NCBI GenBank assembly: GCA_021787035.1 | Contig: JAJYMM010000248.1 | Location: 88,340-152,339, forward strand | Source: Actinomycetes bacterium | GTDB taxonomy: Bacteria > Actinomycetota > Acidimicrobiia > Acidimicrobiales > Palsa-688 | Reading direction: 5' to 3' | Length of the DNA stretch: 64,000 bases | Shown: piece by piece, positions 43,831 to 53,005 of the stretch | Layout: every line of letters starts with the position of its first letter | Numbering within the stretch: position 1 is the first letter of the stretch | Translations under genes and position numbers: made by a program | Notes under the pieces: generated by a model | The model's database searches: none | Seen by the model: the letters and a program-made list of their open reading frames with translations, nothing else | Told to the model about the DNA's origin: nothing

Positions 43831-46641
43831 ATGTGGAGGGTACGAGAGCTCCCAAGAAAGGCCAGCCGGTTGAGCAAGGAAGCGAACAGGCAAAGGGCTT
43901 CGCTCGGCATCGCCGCGTCTGTCCGAGGGGGCGTAGCCGGCGCGGCGCTCTTTGCGGGGGCTGGGTGGGTCTACGCGTCTCACCTGACGACGCTGCGAAG
44001 CGCCGGCCCCGACCATTGGGCCCTTTGGCCACTTATTGCGCTTGGTGCCTTCGCGAGCGAGCATCACCCGGTAAAAATCCATAGCCGCAGGGTCAACCTT
44101 TCCGTCGGGTCGACAGAACTTCCAGCGCTCGCCGGCATCGTCTACCTCTCGCCCCTCCTCGTACTCACGGCGCTCACCGCCGGGGTCTTGTGCGCCAGCA
44201 TCTTGCAGCGGCGCAAGCCCGCCAAGATCGCCATAAGCCTCGGTACCTTGGTGGCGGTCGTCGCGATGGGAACGGCCTTTTACGACCACTTCCTCCAGCA
44301 CTCGTCGCCCGTATCCCCAAAGGGCTGGTCCGTGGCTGGCCTGACGCTCATCCTCATGACCTTGGTCGACATGGTCGTGTTGCTCTCGGCGGCATCGTTC
44401 CACGAGCTTCACTGGTGGGTGCCACCATTTCGCCGCCTCGCCTTCTATCTGGGCGGTGCACTCGTCGTCTCTTACGTGGCCGGGATGATGGCGGTCCTCC
44501 TCATATGGGTCAACCCCTGGACGGCCATCCTCTTCTCTTTGGTCTTGACCGGCGGGGAGAGGGCTTTCCAAGGGACGCGAGCCGCGCACGACCGCTATTC
44601 GGAGGTCTCAAACCTCTATGAGCTCACCCGAGAACTGCTCGCCCTTACGAGCACCCGAGATGTCATGTCGACCGCCCTTGGCCGTGTCAGCTCGCTCGCC
44701 CACGCCGACCGCGCAGAAGTCGTGCTGCCCGTCGACACCGGCGAGGGCCAGCTCGCCGTACGCTGTTCCTTCGGCCTAGCAAATGGCCTTGCCTTCGACG
44801 AAGAAGATGGCCTAAGGACGCGCGACGTGCTCGTAAACGAAGCCCTGCCGTTTCGCGAGAGGACGCCGTGCGAAGTCGCCGGGGTCTTGGAGGTGCTTGG
44901 CGACGAGGGCTTCCACGACGCCATGGCCGCATCACTCGAGCGAGGGAAAAAGGGTTGCGGCTACCTACTCATATCCGACCCTGCGTACCACAACTACTCA
45001 TTCACTCAGGGCGACCTCAATTTCCTGGAAGCTCTGGCGGCCACGCTCGGCATGGCCCTGCGGAGCAGCGAGGCCATGGAACGCCTCCGGCGAGAGCTCG
45101 CGACACGCCAGTACCAGGCTAGGCACGACCCCTTGACGGGCCTGCCCAACCGAGAACAGTTCCTGCAGGGCCTCGAACAGGTGATCGCATCGAACCCTGC
45201 CAGCGCGGTAGCTGCCGTGCTGGTCGACCTCGACGGGTTCAAGGAGGTGAACGACACCCTGGGCCACGAAACCGGCGATGCAGTCTTGGGCGAGGTAGCC
45301 CGGCGCCTTCAGGACCTCGGCGCGCCCGGCACCGTCGCCGTGCCCTGGCTGGCCAAAGCGGCACATGACCCCGCGTTCAATAAGAGCGCAGCCACGAAGG
45401 CTGGGGGACCGGTCGAGGTCGGCACGGCTGAGTGGTTCGACGGGGAGGGCACCACCTTTTGGAGGAAGCTCGTCAAGGCCCCGGGCGAAGAACCTGCCGC
45501 CCGCCTAGGCGGTGACGAGTTCGCAGTACTGCTCGTGAAACCCTCGACCGACATGCTGGAGGAAGCCTGCGGGAAAGTCCTCGGCGTCCTCACCCGGCCC
45601 TACGAAGTGGAAAGCCTTTCGCTCGACCTAAGGGCGAGCGTCGGGGTCGCCATGTCAGCGCCTGACATCGGGGGTCGCGATGCCACTGGCCTCATGCGCC
45701 ACGCCGAGGTTGCGATGTACCTAGCCAAGTCGAGCGGCGGCGGGACACGTTTTTATACTCCAGCGGAGGACCGGATGAGCCTCCGCCGGCTGAGCGTCGC
45801 CACGGAGCTTCGCCGCGCCGTAGAGACCGAGGGCCTCGACGTCTGGTACCAGCCCGTCGTCGAGCTCACAACGGGCCGCCTGGTCGGGTGCGAGGCTCTC
45901 CTGCGCTGGAACCACGAGCGTTTCGGGCCAGTATCGCCGACAGAGTTCGTGCCTGTAGCAGAGAGCTCGGGCCTGATCGACCCGATTACGTGGTGGGTGC
46001 TCGACCGCAGCCTGCAACGGCTAGTCCACTGGCGTGGACGGGTACCAGGCCTGACCGTTTCGGTCAACCTGTCCGCCCGTTCGCTCGCCACTGGCGCGGT
46101 GGCGGGGAGAGTTGCAGACGCTCTCAGCCGCCACAGCCTTCCCCCCAATGCCCTCACCTTGGAGCTAACCGAGTCCTCCACCGTACGCGACACGAAGCGC
46201 TCAGAGGCGGCGATGAGCGAACTGTCCGAGCTCGGAGTCAACCTCGCGATCGACGACTACGGAACGGGCTTCTCGTCACTTAGCAGGCTGAAGGCCTTGC
46301 CCTTCGACGACCTGAAGATCGACCGGCTCTTCGTGAAGGACATCGTTGCCGACCGCGGTGATGAAGCCATCGTCCGCTCGACGATCGAGCTCGCCCGTGC
46401 CCTGGGACGGACCGTCACAGCCGAAGGCGTTGAGGACGAGGCGACTCTCGAGCGCCTGGCCATCCTCGGCTGCACTGCCGCCCAGGGCTTCTACCTGGCG
46501 AGGCCCCTGCCTTCTGTTCAGTTCGAGGTATGGGTCGAGTCATGGCCCGCCCAGCGGAGGGCGAACATTGCTTGCTTCCTGCCGGCACCTCGTATCGACG
46601 ACCCGCCTCGCCTCATGGCGCAATCCTTGCCACGTCGCTAG
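43831..46641 (+). CDS. Membrane-anchored GGDEF-EAL cyclic-di-GMP protein with GAF domain
   Basis: A protein of up to 936 residues; a TTG 39 bases downstream with AAAGG upstream is an equally good start. The N-terminus has about six membrane helices (ELPALAGIVYLSPLLVLTAL, KIAISLGTLVAVVAMGTAF, LTLILMTLVDMVVLLSAASF, LGGALVVSYVAGMMAVLLIW). A GAF-like sensor follows (ELLALTSTRDVMSTALGRVS). The GGDEF domain has an intact RLGGDEF, and the EAL domain keeps CEALLRWNHE, SVNLSARSL, IDDYGTGFSSL and AEGVED, so both synthesis and hydrolysis residues are present. About 55 extra residues (AAHDPAFNKSAATKAGGPVE and on) are inserted just before GGDEF. It is alone in its transcription unit. Confidence 0.92.
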   Translation: MWRVRELPRKASRLSKEANRQRASLGIAASVRGGVAGAALFAGAGWVYASHLTTLRSAGPDHWALWPLIALGAFASEHHPVKIHSRRVNLSVGSTELPALAGIVYLSPLLVLTALTAGVLCASILQRRKPAKIAISLGTLVAVVAMGTAFYDHFLQHSSPVSPKGWSVAGLTLILMTLVDMVVLLSAASFHELHWWVPPFRRLAFYLGGALVVSYVAGMMAVLLIWVNPWTAILFSLVLTGGERAFQGTRAAHDRYSEVSNLYELTRELLALTSTRDVMSTALGRVSSLAHADRAEVVLPVDTGEGQLAVRCSFGLANGLAFDEEDGLRTRDVLVNEALPFRERTPCEVAGVLEVLGDEGFHDAMAASLERGKKGCGYLLISDPAYHNYSFTQGDLNFLEALAATLGMALRSSEAMERLRRELATRQYQARHDPLTGLPNREQFLQGLEQVIASNPASAVAAVLVDLDGFKEVNDTLGHETGDAVLGEVARRLQDLGAPGTVAVPWLAKAAHDPAFNKSAATKAGGPVEVGTAEWFDGEGTTFWRKLVKAPGEEPAARLGGDEFAVLLVKPSTDMLEEACGKVLGVLTRPYEVESLSLDLRASVGVAMSAPDIGGRDATGLMRHAEVAMYLAKSSGGGTRFYTPAEDRMSLRRLSVATELRRAVETEGLDVWYQPVVELTTGRLVGCEALLRWNHERFGPVSPTEFVPVAESSGLIDPITWWVLDRSLQRLVHWRGRVPGLTVSVNLSARSLATGAVAGRVADALSRHSLPPNALTLELTESSTVRDTKRSEAAMSELSELGVNLAIDDYGTGFSSLSRLKALPFDDLKIDRLFVKDIVADRGDEAIVRSTIELARALGRTVTAEGVEDEATLERLAILGCTAAQGFYLARPLPSVQFEVWVESWPAQRRANIACFLPAPRIDDPPRLMAQSLPRR

Positions 46642-46669
46642 AGTGCCGGAGCCCCACCAGCGGGCGCAG

Positions 46670-46701
46670 GGGACGAGCGGGCTGGGGGACGAGCGGGCTG
46701 G
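46670..46701. repeat. 16-bp tandem duplication between convergent genes
   Basis: Two perfect copies of GGGACGAGCGGGCTGG lie in the 67-base gap between the GGDEF-EAL gene and the fused transporter gene. Confidence 0.9.
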
Positions 46702-46708
46702 AGCGGCT

Positions 46709-48790
46709 TCAGGCGACCCCGCTGATCATGGCGTTGACGGTCTCCTGGCTCGGGAAGTTGCCCGCTGCGCGTGAGAACTCGCCCAGGACCCTCCCGTGGC
46801 GCATGACGACTACCCGGTTGCTGATCTCAAGGGCTTGCTGGGTATTGTGCATGATCACGATGACGCCCACCCCGCTCGCGGCCGCCCGCCTGGTGTACTC
46901 GAAGACGTTTTGTGTCTCTCGCACAGACAGCGCTGCTGTCGGCTCGTCCAGCAAGAGGAGTTTCTTCTCGAAGTACACCGCACGGCCGATGCTCAAGGCC
47001 TGTCCCTCACCACCCGAGAGTGTGCCCACACCCTGGTCCACAGAGCTCAGGTTGGCCAAGCCGATCTCAGATAAAGCACGGGCCGTCTCCCAACGCATGC
47101 GCGCCGTATCGAGCACCGCTCCCTTCCGCAGCTCAGCCCCGAGGAAGAAGTTCCTCCAGACGTTCATCGTGCCCACGAGCGCGAGGTCCTGGTAGACCGT
47201 CGAGATACCCGCTTCACGGGCGGCTTTGGAGCTCCTGAACGAAACGCGTCGGCCCCCAAAGTGAATCTCCCCGAAAGTCGGGGCATAGACACCTGAGATG
47301 ATCTTGACAAGGGTCGACTTACCGGCGCCGTTGTCGCCTAGGAGCGCGAGGACATCACCGGGGCTCACGCTGAAGCTGACGTCGTCGACGGCCACTACAG
47401 GACCGAACTTCATCGTCACGTTGCGCAGCTCCAGCACCGGCGCCCCAACCTGCCCGGGCGAGGTCGCGCCGGCGGGGGCTCCAAGCGCCACCAGCCCGTC
47501 ACCGCCGAAGGGCCCTTCCTCATGCACGTGCCTTGCCGCCAGCGGCTCCTTGTCGTCCGAACCGTGCCGCAGGTCCCCGGCCAGCAGGTCCCCTGAAGGC
47601 GAGTCCCCTGAAGGCGAGTCCCCTGAAGGCGAGTCCCCTGGAGGCACCGTCACCTCAGCGCGATTGACGGGGTCACTGACACGCCCTCTGGTTAGCTCGG
47701 CGCCCGAGGCGGGAGGAGCCTGCGCGCGCCCAGTTAGCCACGCGAGGCTGAGCCCGAGCCGCTTGGTCATGGTCGAGAAGCCCTCCATCTTTATCTGGAG
47801 CACTACCGCACCTATGAGGACGACCCCGACGAAAAACTCGTAGTAAGTGGTGGAGGCTCCCGACAGGACCAGGCCCGTGTCGATGACACCCAGGAAAAAC
47901 GACCCCAGTACGCCACCATAAACCGTACCGATGCCCCCAAACAACGCTGTGCCACCTATGACAGCTGCCGCGATCGCCTGCAGTTGCAGGCCCGATCCAG
48001 CAGACGCTTCTACATCGCCGTACAAGGCAAAGAGGACCACTCCTGAAAATGCCGCGCATGCACCGCAGATCATAAAGAGCGCCATCTTCGTCCAGCTCAC
48101 CCGCACGCCAGTATTGCCAGCCGCTTGCCGAGCACCACCAACTGCGAAAATATGGTTGCCAAAAGCCGTCTTGTGAAGCACGAAGGCACCGATAACGGCA
48201 AAGCCGAGCCACCAGATGACTTGCCACTGGACCTGCGAACCGGCCATGCCGCCGCTGAAGATGTGAAAACTTGGCGGCACCACGGCAATGCTCACCGGAG
48301 AACCGCCCGTGATCATGAGAATGATGCCGGCAATACCGTAATAAGTACCGAGCGTGGTGATGAACGACGGTATGCCGAAGGCCAGTGTTATAAACCCATT
48401 GATGAAACCGATGCCGACGCCCAGTGCGACCGAAATCAAAAGAGCAGCTCCGATGCCCAATGGCTGGAACAACGCCGCAAAAGTCATGGAGCCGACCACG
48501 AAGGTCTGCCCGACGGAAAGGTCGAACTCGCCCCCGATCATAAGCATCGTCACACCGATTGCAATGAAGCCAACCTCCGCGCTGGTGCTAAGTGCGCCCC
48601 CGAGGTTGTTGACCGTGAAGAGCTTGCCACCACTCGTCGCTTCTAGCACTAGCAGCAGGACAGCCACGACGCCGACGACCGTCATCATGCGAACGCTGAC
48701 GTAGGACGTGAAGCGCCGTGAGACCAACGAAGGGGGGACTGCCAGTTCCGTTGTGCCTCCCGGCCCTGCTAATGACTGCAACGATTTCAC
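46709..48790 (-). CDS. Sugar ABC transporter permease-ATPase fusion (FrcC-FrcA-like)
   Basis: A 693-residue fusion. Residues about 1-330 are a CUT2 permease (GGEFDLSVGQTFVVGSMTFA, TTLGTYYGIAGIILMITGGS, AVGGARQAAGNTGVRVSWTK, IAAAVIGGTALFGGIGTVYG). A linker with GDSPS repeats follows, then one ATPase domain with Walker A GDNGAGKST, signature LSGGEGQALSIGRA and Walker B LLLLDEPTAAL. CUT2 systems usually have separate subunits; a single-NBD ATPase resembles FrcA, and the fusion would dimerise to supply two NBDs. The GTG with AGGAG five bases upstream is preferred to a TTG nine codons earlier. It follows the binding-protein gene after a large hairpin. Confidence 0.9.
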   Translation of the reverse strand: MKSLQSLAGPGGTTELAVPPSLVSRRFTSYVSVRMMTVVGVVAVLLLVLEATSGGKLFTVNNLGGALSTSAEVGFIAIGVTMLMIGGEFDLSVGQTFVVGSMTFAALFQPLGIGAALLISVALGVGIGFINGFITLAFGIPSFITTLGTYYGIAGIILMITGGSPVSIAVVPPSFHIFSGGMAGSQVQWQVIWWLGFAVIGAFVLHKTAFGNHIFAVGGARQAAGNTGVRVSWTKMALFMICGACAAFSGVVLFALYGDVEASAGSGLQLQAIAAAVIGGTALFGGIGTVYGGVLGSFFLGVIDTGLVLSGASTTYYEFFVGVVLIGAVVLQIKMEGFSTMTKRLGLSLAWLTGRAQAPPASGAELTRGRVSDPVNRAEVTVPPGDSPSGDSPSGDSPSGDLLAGDLRHGSDDKEPLAARHVHEEGPFGGDGLVALGAPAGATSPGQVGAPVLELRNVTMKFGPVVAVDDVSFSVSPGDVLALLGDNGAGKSTLVKIISGVYAPTFGEIHFGGRRVSFRSSKAAREAGISTVYQDLALVGTMNVWRNFFLGAELRKGAVLDTARMRWETARALSEIGLANLSSVDQGVGTLSGGEGQALSIGRAVYFEKKLLLLDEPTAALSVRETQNVFEYTRRAAASGVGVIVIMHNTQQALEISNRVVVMRHGRVLGEFSRAAGNFPSQETVNAMISGVA
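47588..47647 (-). repeat. 15-bp in-frame tandem repeat encoding GDSPS in the fusion linker
   Basis: Four units of GTCCCCTGAAGGCGA (last one GTCCCCTGGAGGCAC) encode GDSPS on the minus strand, exactly between the permease and the ATPase parts of the fusion. A ten-residue variant DLLAGDLRHG follows. Confidence 0.96.
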
Positions 48791-48833
48791 GATCTCTCCT
48801 AGGGGTATGCCCGCCAAATGCTGGCACCAGCAA

Positions 48834-48886
48834 GCGCCGCTACCCCCGCACCTGAGCCAGGCTCTTGGTGACGGGGGCAGCGGCGC
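48834..48886 (-). promoter_or_regulatory. Large intercistronic hairpin between binding protein and fused transporter
   Basis: On the minus strand GCGCCGCT, one mismatch, CCCCCG and CACC pair with GGTG, CGGGGG and AGCGGCGC, giving about 18 pairs, with a smaller GAGC/GCTC stem inside. It fills most of the 120-base gap. In binding-protein operons such structures stabilise the upstream message and reduce expression of the membrane parts. Confidence 0.7.
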
Positions 48887-48910
48887 GCTACCTAAAGCGT
48901 GATCTGGTCC

Positions 48911-49954
48911 TTACATCCCAGTTTGGTCCACGACAGCCGGCTTGAACCATCCCTTCGAGATGTTGTGCGGGGTGTAGGTCAGGAAAACCGGCCCGGTGTC
49001 CATGTTGATCGGGTAAGTCTGGAAGTGCGCAGCGGTGTAGAGGTCGACCAAGGCGTCGTAGCCCTGGAGGAACGGCTGCTGGTCGACGGTCACTTTGACC
49101 CAGCCGTCTTCCATGTACGTGTTGGTCACGGAGTCGTCGTCGAAGCCAACCATCGGGACCTTCTTCGGGGTCAGGCCGAGCGCCGTCGCGCCCTGGACAA
49201 CCGCCTGCTCGCCGGCGCTACCGAGCGCCACCACGAGGGCCGGCTCGCCGTGCGCCTCGAAGTACGCCTTCATGATGCTCGCCGACTGCGGGACGTTGTA
49301 GTCAAGGTTGATCACCGTGACCTTGATGCCCATGGGGTCGACGACTTTTTCCATGCCCTGGTACCGGTTGTTGCAGGTCTCATTTGTATAGCACTGGTCA
49401 GCAACGACGATCTTCTGACCAGAGTGCAGGTGGAACATCGGTACGACTTCCTTGGCCAAATCTTCGCCTGCCACCTCGTTATGCTGGCCGACATAGGCCT
49501 CGACGGGGTTGGTCGTGAGGTTGACGCCGTGGGGAAGGCTGTTGTAGGCGACTATTGGTATATGAAGTGACCTCGCCCTCTGGATGTTCGCCGAAAAGGC
49601 AGTGGAGCTCACGACCGAAAACGCGATGCCTGCGGGGTGGGAATTGATGATCGTAGTTAGGAGGTCGTTTTCCTGCGCGATCTCTCCAGAGCACCTGAGC
49701 GGGTCTTCGATCTTAAGCGTGACACCAAGCTGGGCCGCAGCAGCGCGCCCACCGTTGTTGACTGCAGCCCAGAACGGGTTGTCCGGGCAGCTCTGGTAAA
49801 GCTCGTAGTAGACACCGCCAGAGGCAGCGGCATTTGTCGAGGCACTGGCGGCGCTTGGGGCTAGAGTGCCCGCCGCGGCCAACCCGAGCACGGCAAGAGG
49901 CGTTGCCAATATGGCCGCCGGCAGCCTAGAGGCGCGTTTACGTAGTAGTGACAT
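48911..49954 (-). CDS. Sugar ABC transporter substrate-binding protein (Peripla_BP_4)
   Basis: A 347-residue exported protein. The signal peptide is RLPAAILATPLAVLGLAAAG. The binding-protein fold is seen in YELYQSCPDNPFWAAVNNGG, IPIVAYNSLPHGVNLTTNPV, ALGSAGEQAVVQGATALGLT and VPMVGFDDDSVTNTYMEDGW. The ATG with AAAGGGGACC upstream is correct; an open frame continuing 230 codons upstream is noncoding. Four cysteines (SCPDNPFW, LRCSGE, DQCYTNETCNN) suggest two disulfides. It is the first gene of the pair with the fused permease-ATPase, about 290 bases after the dehydratase gene. Confidence 0.9.
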   Translation of the reverse strand: MSLLRKRASRLPAAILATPLAVLGLAAAGTLAPSAASASTNAAASGGVYYELYQSCPDNPFWAAVNNGGRAAAAQLGVTLKIEDPLRCSGEIAQENDLLTTIINSHPAGIAFSVVSSTAFSANIQRARSLHIPIVAYNSLPHGVNLTTNPVEAYVGQHNEVAGEDLAKEVVPMFHLHSGQKIVVADQCYTNETCNNRYQGMEKVVDPMGIKVTVINLDYNVPQSASIMKAYFEAHGEPALVVALGSAGEQAVVQGATALGLTPKKVPMVGFDDDSVTNTYMEDGWVKVTVDQQPFLQGYDALVDLYTAAHFQTYPINMDTGPVFLTYTPHNISKGWFKPAVVDQTGM

Positions 49955-50243
49955 CCTAATAGGTCCCCTTTCTTTCCTTACTGCTTTGAGCGTGGATGAT
50001 AGCAGTGCAGCACCAGGTCCACGTGACACCCAGAAGCCGGTAGGCCGGCGAAGCCGGACCCGGTTCACTTCCCCAACGTTGACCATGCTAACCAGGCGGG
50101 CCGTAGGGGCACAAGGCAGGTTGGTGGATGTACGATGTGCCCGCCGGGCCAGGGCCGCTACGATCGCATGCTTAGCGTTTTTTGGGCCTCCTCCTTTGTC
50201 GTCCCCCCTCCTCCCTTGCCGTGCCACCTTCGCCAGCTGTGCC

Positions 50244-51449
50244 CTATAGCGACGTAACTCGGGTCGTCGTGCCGGCGCGCTCAACGATGTCGGGGCGCAA
50301 CTCGGTCCCGAGCCCAGGCCCCGGCGGAGGCCTGATCTGCCCCGCCTCGACCGGGGGGAGATCTGAAAGCAGTTCGCCGTACCAGCCGCTGTAGTGTGCC
50401 CGCACCATTTCCTGCACGAACACATTGTGCAAGCTGACCGATAGGTGTGTTGAGGCCACCAATGCGACCGGACCGGTGCAATCATGGAAGCCGACGGGCG
50501 TGAGGTAGGCTTCGGCCAAAGAGGCGATCCTCTTTGCCTCACTAACGCCACCACACCAGGCAACATCCACCAGGGCCACACCCACCAACCCTTGCTCGAG
50601 GAGGGGCAAGTACGCGCCGCGCCCTGCCAGGGTCTCGCTAAGTGCAAGGACTGACGAAGTAACTGAAGTGAGCTCGCGCAGCGTCACCGGCTGGTAGCCA
50701 GGCCGCAGGGGATCCTCGATCCACACCGGCCGGAACTCTTCGAGCGCCCGCAGGATCTGCCTTGCCGCCGGCAAGTTCCAGAGGCCATGCAGTTCCACCA
50801 TTATCTCCATCTCGTCCCCGACCGCAGCCCTGATCTTCCGGAAGGGCTCCAAAGCGGCCTGGAGCTCCTCAGGCCGGATGTACTGGCCACCCCAGCGCTC
50901 GGCGTAGGGGTCAAAAGGCCATATCTTCATCGCCCGTATGCCGCTCGCGAGCAGGTCGCGAGCCAGTTCGTCAGCATGATGGAGGAACGCCTCGAGGTCC
51001 TCGTAACGCCGGGTGTGGCGGCTCTCCGGCAGGCCCCAGTTGGCTACGGCTTGGCCACCAGGAGTACGTATGTACTCAGGGCCGGCGCAGGTGTTATAGA
51101 CGGGGACGCTGTCGCGGGTTGCTCCCCCCAGCAGCTGGTAGAGCGGCTGGCCGCAGACCTTGCCAAGGATGTCCCACAAGGCGATGTCCACCGCAGAATT
51201 ACCCCGCACTTCGACCCCGGTGCTCGTGGCGCCGACATAGGGCCTGAGGGCCTGTGCCAAGCGCTCCACCGAGAGGGGGTCACACCCGAGAAGCCGAGGT
51301 GCGGCAGTGCCATGGAGGTACGACTCCACCTCCGCTGCCCCGAAGAAGGTCTCGCCCAGGCCGACGATGCCCTCGTCGGTGTACACCCGGACGAAGCAAA
51401 GGTTGGGAAAGGCGGCGACCCGGACCGTCTCGAGCCTGTTGATTTTCAT
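50244..51449 (-). CDS. Mandelate racemase/muconate lactonizing-type (sugar-acid dehydratase-like) enzyme
   Basis: A 401-residue enolase-superfamily enzyme. The N-terminal capping domain (MKINRLETVRVAAFPNLCFV, GIVGLGETFFGAAEVESYL) is followed by a barrel with metal ligands in MEIMVELHG, VWIEDPL and ALSETLAG, a Lys region at GIRAMKIWPFD and a His at GFHDCTGPVALVAS. It fits the galactonate/RspA-like dehydratases, which remove water from aldonic acids. Its place before a sugar ABC system and after an SDR suggests a sugar-acid pathway. RBS AGAGGACC. Exact substrate unknown. Confidence 0.88.
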   Translation of the reverse strand: MKINRLETVRVAAFPNLCFVRVYTDEGIVGLGETFFGAAEVESYLHGTAAPRLLGCDPLSVERLAQALRPYVGATSTGVEVRGNSAVDIALWDILGKVCGQPLYQLLGGATRDSVPVYNTCAGPEYIRTPGGQAVANWGLPESRHTRRYEDLEAFLHHADELARDLLASGIRAMKIWPFDPYAERWGGQYIRPEELQAALEPFRKIRAAVGDEMEIMVELHGLWNLPAARQILRALEEFRPVWIEDPLRPGYQPVTLRELTSVTSSVLALSETLAGRGAYLPLLEQGLVGVALVDVAWCGGVSEAKRIASLAEAYLTPVGFHDCTGPVALVASTHLSVSLHNVFVQEMVRAHYSGWYGELLSDLPPVEAGQIRPPPGPGLGTELRPDIVERAGTTTRVTSL

Positions 51450-51537
51450 AAGGCCGGGTCCTCTTGGAGCATTGCGGGAATTGTCAAAGCCCCCCCCAAG
51501 ACCAAGGCGCTGGCGTCGTCCACTCGGAGCCCCCTCG

Positions 51538-51643
51538 ACCTCGATGGCTGTGGACCGGCTAACCTCCGGTTCGCTAGCACTTGGGCCTCCACCTCGATGG
51601 CTGTGGCCCGGCTAGCCTCCGGTTCGTTAGCACTTCGGCCTCC
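51538..51643. repeat. 53-bp tandem duplication
   Basis: Two copies of a 53-base unit beginning ACCTCGATGGCTGTGG, differing at about five positions, with the start of a third unit (ACCTCGA) immediately after. It lies in the 636-base gap 51450-52085 between racemase and SDR genes and is noncoding in any supported frame. Confidence 0.92.
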
Positions 51644-51735
51644 ACCTCGAAATCGGCCCCGAAGGCCTGACGGCTCACTCGGAGGTGGGCGCGGCTTGCC
51701 ATAACCGCAGCATCAGTGCCTCGGTCCCGCTGGCA

Positions 51736-51950
51736 TCACGGCTGTGGACGAAGATGCCTCGCCCCATGTGCACGTCAATGACGCCCCGTTCGACCGGGCC
51801 CGGGGGGCTTCCCGGACGAGTGGGCGGCCTACTTCGTGTCGGGGCGCGAGCTGGCGTTCCGACGGCAACCCCTGCCGGGCGCCGCCCGTGACGAACGTGC
51901 TTTCGGTCATGTCGGGGAGCGTGGAACCCGCAGCTGGCATTACCGGTAAG
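51736..51950 (+). pseudogene. Possible frameshifted gene remnant
   Basis: One plus-strand frame reads GPAGITAVDEDASPHVHVND then APFDRARG; after the homopolymer-rich CCCGGGGGGCTTCCC a second frame continues GFPDEWAAYFVSGRELAFRR and QPLPGAARDERAFGHVGERG to TRSWHYR and a stop. Both parts look protein-like (varied Trp, Tyr, Phe, His), unlike the other frames. The product is not recognised. A minus-strand alternative reading, IDVHMGRGIFVHSRDASGTE up to a stop at 51675, cannot be excluded. No intact ORF is present. Confidence 0.35.
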
Positions 51951-52085
51951 GCCACCGCCGCCATTGTCGAACCTGCCCTGCCGGCAGTCAAATCGTGCCG
52001 GTCGAGCCAGGGGCCGGCCCGGCGATGGGGCGCCGGCTGACGTGGGCCGGCTTTCCCGGAGCGGCTACCCAACGGGGGAGCGAGG

Positions 52086-52838
52086 TCAAAGGGGGCCTAG
52101 CGAACAACCCCCATCCACGAGGAGCGCTGAGCCGGTCATGTAAGCAGCCAAAGGGGAGCACAGGAAGGCAAAGGCGTCCGCAACGCTTCTCGGCTCCTGC
52201 AGGTTTCCCAGCGCGATCACCTGCTCCGCACGGCGGCGGTACTGGGCGTCCTCGTCCCACTGCCGCCGGGCCATACCGGCGCCCACAATGCCAGGCAGGA
52301 GGGCGTTCGCCCTGATCCCGAGCGGTGCCAGCTCCTTCGCAAAGCTCCGCATTAGCGAGCCCACCGCGGCCTTGCTCGCGCAGTAGGGGGCTATGTCCGG
52401 CCATGGGTAGTCCTGGACCCAGGAGCTAGTGAAGATCAAGTGGCCCCCGGTCCCCGAGGCTTTCCACCGCCTGGCCGCCGCCTGGGCGAGGACGAAGGCT
52501 CCGCGCACGTTGACTCGGAACGATTCGTCGAAAGCCTCGAGCGGGTACTCGAGGATCGGGTGGCTCGCGACAACACCAGCGTGGCAGCAAACCGTCGTGG
52601 GAAGGCGCCCGCACTGCTCCATAACAGCGTCTAGCATCCCATCCACCTCATGGATGTCGCTCACGTCCGCTCGGTAGCGGAGCATCTGGGGCGTCGTCAT
52701 GGGCTCGGTGCGCGTCGCGATGTCGACCGAAACGACCGTTGCCCCTAGTCCCGTCAAGCGGTCACAGACCGCCTGCCCCAGTGCTCCCTCGCCCCCGCTG
52801 ATCACGACCGTTTCACTGCTGAGGTCGAGATCCGCCAT
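52086..52838 (-). CDS. Short-chain dehydrogenase/reductase
   Basis: A 250-residue classical SDR. The nucleotide motif is a variant SGGEGALGQAVC instead of TGxxxGIG, followed by VVSVDIATRTEP. The catalytic YxxxK is in IAPYCASKAAVGS and a Ser lies upstream in IFTSSWVQD. GIVGAGMARRQW and SALLVDGGCS complete the family layout. It probably oxidises a sugar or sugar acid, given the downstream dehydratase and transporter. The ATG (MADLDLSSETVVISGG) is preferred, with AAGGGG upstream; a GTG three codons earlier is possible. Confidence 0.9.
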   Translation of the reverse strand: MADLDLSSETVVISGGEGALGQAVCDRLTGLGATVVSVDIATRTEPMTTPQMLRYRADVSDIHEVDGMLDAVMEQCGRLPTTVCCHAGVVASHPILEYPLEAFDESFRVNVRGAFVLAQAAARRWKASGTGGHLIFTSSWVQDYPWPDIAPYCASKAAVGSLMRSFAKELAPLGIRANALLPGIVGAGMARRQWDEDAQYRRRAEQVIALGNLQEPRSVADAFAFLCSPLAAYMTGSALLVDGGCSLGPL

Positions 52839-53005
52839 CCGTCCCACCCCTTCCGAAGTGCTGTCTCCTTATGACCACACTGCCTCGATTGCCACCCCCT
52901 CTGCCACTTCCTTTACCCGGCTCCTTCACCCGCGTCCAGTACCCGCCTCCTTTACCTGCTGAACGCCAAGGAACGGGTTCACCTGCTCTCATCCGGAGCC
53001 GCCCA

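Noticed and set aside
49955..50647. N-terminal extension of the second sugar-binding protein
   Set aside because: A signal peptide and a strong ribosome site fix the start at 49954; upstream codons overlap the dehydratase gene on the same strand in another frame.
51538..51643. Insertion-sequence ends
   Set aside because: The 53-base units are direct tandem copies without inverted ends, transposase or target duplication.
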